DNA of 8,164 bases from Candidatus Zhuqueibacterota bacterium (GTDB lineage: Bacteria; SM23-31; B21-G16), in assembly GCA_003644825.1 (NCBI GenBank), contig QNDJ01000055.1:1-8164 (forward strand), read 5' to 3'. This document shows, piece after piece, positions 6,764-8,164 of the stretch (the first letter of the stretch is position 1; each line of letters starts with the position of its first letter). A model generated the notes under the pieces. That model did not search any database, was not told where the DNA came from, and saw only the letters and a program-made list of their open reading frames with translations. The position numbers were made by a program, and so were the translations under genes.

Positions 6764-7180
6764 ATGAATTTATCCGGGTATGTTTATATGAAGGATGATA
6801 AAGTCTGGTGGTTTTGCCATAGGTGCAGATACAACTGGAAAGGAAAAATGCCATCAGAAAGACTTAAATTAGCTTACTGCACAAGGTGTAGAAATTACCC
6901 TGTTGTTCCTGGTTATGATAATAAAAAATGGAGTCAAATCAGAAATGAAATATTAAAAAGGGATGGTTATAAATGTATGATGTGTGGTTCAAAGGAAAGA
7001 TTAGAAATTCATCATATAATACCCGTTTAAAAAGGAGGTGAAAGTAATGAAGAAAATTTAATAACTTTATATTCCAGCTGTCACTATAAAAAACATAACA
7101 ATATTTTTAACTTTTTGACTATAATAATTAGTATTATAATAATATCATTCATCTTATATTTTTTATTGGTGAAAAGATAA
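6764..7180 (+). pseudogene. zinc-ribbon/HNH endonuclease broken by an in-frame stop
   Basis: The first open part encodes 88 residues. Two CxxC pairs, CHRC (18-21) and CTRC (39-42), form a probable zinc ribbon. Then WSQIRNEILKRDGYKCMMCG (56-75) and the nuclease motif HHIIPV (83-88) give the first half of an HNH domain. TAA at 7028-7030 interrupts it. The same frame continues for 49 codons with exactly the missing half: KGGESNEENLITLYSSCHYKKH, where families of this type normally have LITLC..CH. The third zinc cysteine is therefore Tyr (TAT at 7070-7072). The extension ends in a hydrophobic segment and VKR before TAA at 7178-7180. The ribosome-site-like AAAGAGG (6741-6747) is better spaced for an out-of-frame ATG at 6757. 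All this points to a decayed gene; sequencing error at the stop is the main alternative. Confidence 0.75.
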
Positions 7181-7388
7181 TTAATTTTTAAGGAAATTTT
7201 GTTGAAATTAACTTAATTGTTATTGTCAATTATAATTTCATTTCAACTTGAAAGATGGGAAAACCAGAGTTTTCAAGAACTTTTCCAACTACTTATATCT
7301 CCAGATTATTCATAAAAACACTTGATATTTATTAAATATTTAAATAATATAATATTCGAATATATTAAAAAATCTGCGGAAGGAAATT
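7181..7388. other. 208-base leader region of the methyltransferase gene
   Basis: No gene is visible. The region holds TTAACT (7208-7213) and TATAAT (7231-7236) spaced 17 bases apart, the palindrome at 7241-7253, a small hairpin AAAAC-CAGA-GTTTT (7260-7273), and a second possible start region with TTGATA (7322-7327) and TATAAT (7348-7353), whose 20-base spacing is long. Confidence 0.5.
7208..7253 (+). promoter_or_regulatory. promoter with TTTCA/TGAAA palindrome, copy 2 (putative operator)
   Basis: TTAACT and a perfect TATAAT at 17-base spacing form a plausible promoter. Four bases after TATAAT comes TTTCAA-C-TTGAAA (7241-7253), a perfect palindrome of six-base arms. The segment TATAATTTCATTTCAACT differs at only two positions from TATAGTCTCATTTCAACT in front of the HNH gene, so both genes may answer to the same DNA-binding protein. 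Confidence 0.45.
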
Positions 7389-8164
7389 ATGAAACCAGAT
7401 AATATAAATCAGTTACTAATTAGAAACTTAGAAACAAAAACTTTAACTTATAGTTCAGTTATTTTAAATAAGGAAAAGTTTATGAATTTTCTAAATAAGA
7501 TTGAAAATTTAGATAACTTAAATGCCCTAAAAAGTAAAGTAATTATATTAAAGAGTATAATAAATTCCTCTAAAATTGACAGGGAAGGATTAATAAATAT
7601 TGACTTAAATGGGGATACAGTCTCACTACGAAAAGATATTTTAACATCTGAATTGAACCAGATTTTAGAAGCAAAAACGTTGCAAAGAGCGAAATATTAT
7701 ACAAAAAGATTAAAAAATGGAATAAAAGAAGTTAAGACCAATAAAATAAATGATATAAACCTTCTGCGATGGAAAGAATATGATGAAATTATAACTGATA
7801 GTTTATGGATATTAGATAAAAGGGATTCTTCTGGTGCTCATATAGCCTGGTATTGGGGAAATTTCATTCCTCAGATTCCGCATCAAATAATGTTAAGATA
7901 TACAAAAAAAAGGGATTGGGTACTGGATACTTTTGTAGGAAGTGGCACGACTTTAATTGAATGCAGGCGGTTAGGAAGAAACGGCGTTGGCATAGAATTA
8001 AATCCAGATGTTGTCAAAAAAGCAAATGAGTTAATAAAAAAAGAATATAATAGATATAACATTAAAACAGAAATAGTAACAGGTGATTCAAGAAAGATAG
8101 ATATAAAAGAAATTCTGAGTAGATATGGAATAGATAAAGTACAACTCTTAATTATGCATCCACC
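7389..8164 (+). CDS. DNA methyltransferase (amino-type, N4-cytosine/N6-adenine), 3' end outside window
   Basis: The visible 258 residues are the N-terminal part of an S-adenosylmethionine-dependent DNA methyltransferase. Residues 1-130 are Lys/Asn-rich, probably helical, and match no motif I recognise. Then come SLWILDKRDSSGAHIAWYWG, the motif X region NFIPQIPHQ (158-166), motif I VLDTFVGSGTT (178-188) for cofactor binding, and RRLGRNGVGIELNP with the acidic Glu of motif II. The window ends at LLIMHPP (residues 252-258), evidently catalytic motif IV with His in place of the usual Asp/Ser before PP. Motif order X-I-IV excludes the beta class. ATG has GGAAGG five bases upstream. The gene lies behind the broken HNH nuclease, so it may be the methylase of a restriction-modification pair; target site unknown. 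Confidence 0.88.
   Translation, partial: MKPDNINQLLIRNLETKTLTYSSVILNKEKFMNFLNKIENLDNLNALKSKVIILKSIINSSKIDREGLINIDLNGDTVSLRKDILTSELNQILEAKTLQRAKYYTKRLKNGIKEVKTNKINDINLLRWKEYDEIITDSLWILDKRDSSGAHIAWYWGNFIPQIPHQIMLRYTKKRDWVLDTFVGSGTTLIECRRLGRNGVGIELNPDVVKKANELIKKEYNRYNIKTEIVTGDSRKIDIKEILSRYGIDKVQLLIMHP

Noticed and set aside
7028-7030. Programmed read-through or reassigned TAA in the HNH gene
   Set aside because: pfp, gap, pgk and secG all terminate at TAA, no special context was seen, and the Cys-to-Tyr change downstream favours decay.
7031-7059. Strong Shine-Dalgarno-like AAGGAGGTGA followed by ATG at 7047
   Set aside because: The bases are the codons for the conserved KGGE of the HNH domain, and the ATG opens only four codons (MKKI) before a stop, so it is a coincidence of coding sequence.

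Overview
The window is AT-rich bacterial chromosome. It carries a compact glycolytic operon flanked by repeat-laden non-coding DNA on the left and an AT-rich accessory region on the right. Bacterial affiliation follows from the SecG gene, the Shine-Dalgarno sites, the intrinsic terminator and the bacterial-type GapA/Pgk/TpiA. Phylum cannot be fixed from sequence alone. Low GC, a pyrophosphate-type phosphofructokinase and many short palindromic repeats fit a poorly cultivated anaerobic lineage, but that is inference.

Positions 1-1579 hold no convincing complete gene. The first ~70 bases may be the 3' end of an upstream gene. The rest is a repeat island: perfect hairpins built around shared cores, at least four copies of a GAGCTCC...GGAGC element plus degenerate ones, a ~90-bp composite element present twice, a CGAATTAC-type repeat present twice, and a MITE-like unit with imperfect terminal inverted repeats at 981-1189.

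Positions 1580-6243 are one transcription unit on the + strand: phosphofructokinase (PPi-type active site), gap, pgk (overlapping gap by one base), tpiA, secG (TTG start) and tRNA-Leu(GAG), closed by a strong intrinsic terminator. Together the four enzymes convert fructose-6-phosphate to 3-phosphoglycerate, apart from the aldolase step, which is not encoded here. SecG is a Sec translocon subunit and is a frequent neighbour of tpiA.

Positions 6244-8164 are an AT-rich accessory region. A 520-base non-coding stretch contains a relic of the 981-1189 repeat and a good sigma70-type promoter. It is followed by a zinc-ribbon/HNH nuclease gene broken by an in-frame TAA in the middle of its HNH motif, then by the start of an amino-type DNA methyltransferase that runs off the window at its catalytic motif IV. 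The nuclease remnant and the methyltransferase are each preceded by a nearly identical element, a -10-like hexamer followed four bases later by a TTTCA/TGAAA palindrome. This suggests a co-regulated restriction-modification-like pair whose nuclease has decayed; that reading is inference.
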